Shown: in pieces, positions 53,168 through 53,943 of the stretch
How positions within the stretch are numbered: the first letter of the stretch is position 1
Layout: every line of letters begins with the position of its first letter
Assembly (NCBI GenBank): GCA_017435505.1
Contig: JAFSEZ010000010.1
Span: forward strand, 1-53,943
Reading direction: 5' to 3'
Source of the DNA: Akkermansia sp.
Lineage (GTDB): Bacteria; Verrucomicrobiota; Verrucomicrobiia; Verrucomicrobiales; Akkermansiaceae
Length of the DNA stretch: 53,943 nucleotides
The notes under the pieces: generated by a model
What the model was told of the DNA's origin: nothing
Database searches by the model: none
Seen by the model: only the letters and a program-made list of their open reading frames with translations
Made by a program: the position numbers and the translations under genes

Positions 53168-53581
53168 TTACCTCCTGCCCTTTTTCTTCGCGGGTGCTTT
53201 CTTGGCAGGTTCCGCAGTGGCTGGCGCATCTTTCAACCAAAAACGGCCGGAACTCCAATGTTCATACCCGTCATGCATCGTTTCGCGCTCAATAGCGTTG
53301 AATGTACCGCTTGAAGGTGTCTCAAAGTTTAATTCATAGTAAGTGCAATTATCGTATGAACGATTTATCCGATCATGTTGGAATCTATACACAACAAACG
53401 CTGTTCTTACTCCACTGCGATGGTACTCCAGCTGATGGCGATTTTCCTTATAATCATCCCCCTTGCCCATACTTTCCGTCACACTAACGGTATTGCCATC
53501 TTTCCAAGAAATTGCCCCCGTAGCCCCCATAAGCGTAGAGGGAGACCATGCAGCATCGTCCTTTCGCCACTGAATCTTCAT
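53168..53581 (-). CDS. Small protein of unknown function with basic tail
   Basis: The protein has 137 residues from ATG 53581 (MKIQWRKDDAAWSP); an ATG at 53602 would add seven residues. The body is polar and aromatic-rich (QHDRINRSYDNCTYYELNF), looks like one beta-rich domain, and has no signal peptide or membrane helix. The tail is Ala/Pro/Lys-rich (PATAEPAKKAPAKKKGRR), as in histone H1-like tails, which would bind nucleic acid. No family is recognised. It is convergent with GH36. Confidence 0.6.
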   Translation of the reverse strand: MKIQWRKDDAAWSPSTLMGATGAISWKDGNTVSVTESMGKGDDYKENRHQLEYHRSGVRTAFVVYRFQHDRINRSYDNCTYYELNFETPSSGTFNAIERETMHDGYEHWSSGRFWLKDAPATAEPAKKAPAKKKGRR

Positions 53582-53602
53582 TATCATCCCACAGAGGTTC
53601 AT

Positions 53603-53943
53603 TGTAGGCTTTTAACACAAGGAAAGGTGTTGATATGTCCATATGCTTCTTGGCATTCCTGCAAAATAAGGTTTAGAACCCGGCCTCTACCCCGGCAGAG
53701 CCTTTTAGGTTCCGGGCTTCGAGACTCGCCCTGCGCCTTGATTGGTGGCGCTTTATGTCACCCGCTCGCTCACGCTCGCCCGCTGACGCGGCTAACGGGG
53801 TTCCGGTTTGTTATTTGTTGGTGAGCAGGGGGCAAGCCCCTTGCCTAATGCTATGCCGCCCGTTGAACGGGCTCAACATGAGCGAGCCCGCCGTGCGCGG
53901 GTGGGAAATTCCCCGCGGCGGGAGCCGCGGCAAGACAAGAGCC
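53603..53943. other. Non-coding, hairpin-rich right end
   Basis: No convincing gene is seen. The stretch is GC-rich and has several short perfect stems, including CCCGTT-G-AACGGG (53858-53870) and CCGCGGC-GGGA-GCCGCGG (53913-53930), plus GGGGCAAGCCCC-type pairs near 53830. It may be a dispersed repeat or a structured RNA cut by the window edge. An open frame running into it on the plus strand has Arg/Leu/His-rich, repeat-like composition and is not called. Confidence 0.4.

Overview
The window (about 54 kb, GC-rich with a few AT-richer patches) looks like chromosomal DNA of a Gram-negative, probably gut-dwelling Verrucomicrobiota bacterium of Akkermansia-like type. This assignment is inference from gene content: BamA and LpxI (an outer membrane with lipid A), a pseudopilin, a secreted GH84 hexosaminidase beside an amino-sugar kinase, GH36, and many secreted proteins of no recognised family. 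No marker gene fixes the species.

Layout. 1-3.3 kb: the end of a SIS-domain (UPF0309/COG4821) gene, then an ORF that joins the start of a sugar kinase in frame to carB lacking about its first 70 codons. 3.4-4.2 kb: a bitopic envelope protein. 4.4-9.8 kb: a translation cluster, prfB (with a +1 programmed frameshift), trmD, pheS, pheT. 9.9-16.7 kb (minus): a seven-gene operon of unrecognised envelope proteins (secreted protein, mosaic lipoprotein, four small membrane-anchored coiled-coil proteins, one polytopic membrane protein). Its promoter has a 12-nt poly-G tract inside a 20-nt spacer, so it is a candidate phase-variable switch. This is the best candidate here for an undescribed system. 17-23 kb: pseudopilin, tilS, bamA, nuoB, nuoC and a Mini-III-like RNase. 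23.3-26.8 kb: HAD phosphatase and GH84. 26.9-32.3 kb: fabG, the E1alpha/E1beta/E2 genes of a 2-oxoacid dehydrogenase, lpxI. 32.3-33.4 kb: a phage-fibre-like gene downstream of tRNA-Ser(GCU). 33.5-39.5 kb: mdh, leuC, leuD, an unknown gene, a DeoR regulator, a secreted protein. 39.6-42.8 kb: NahK-like kinase and two tandem secreted paralogues. 42.9-48.2 kb: transketolase, secreted ankyrin protein, lipoprotein, a UDG-like glycosylase lacking its Fe-S cysteines. 48.3-50.8 kb: rubrerythrin between an integrase remnant and a frameshifted integrase, then an AT-rich membrane protein. 51-53.6 kb: GH36 alpha-galactosidase and a small unknown. The last 340 bp is hairpin-rich and has no convincing gene.

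Two expression features recur. About ten genes have a sigma70-type promoter whose -10 box ends only 6-10 nt before the start codon, which predicts leaderless mRNAs. Genes inside operons are preceded by pyrimidine-rich, G-poor leaders (often ending CACC or CTC before ATG) with no Shine-Dalgarno sequence. The first pattern also decides several start codons, because upstream in-frame ATGs lie inside the promoters.
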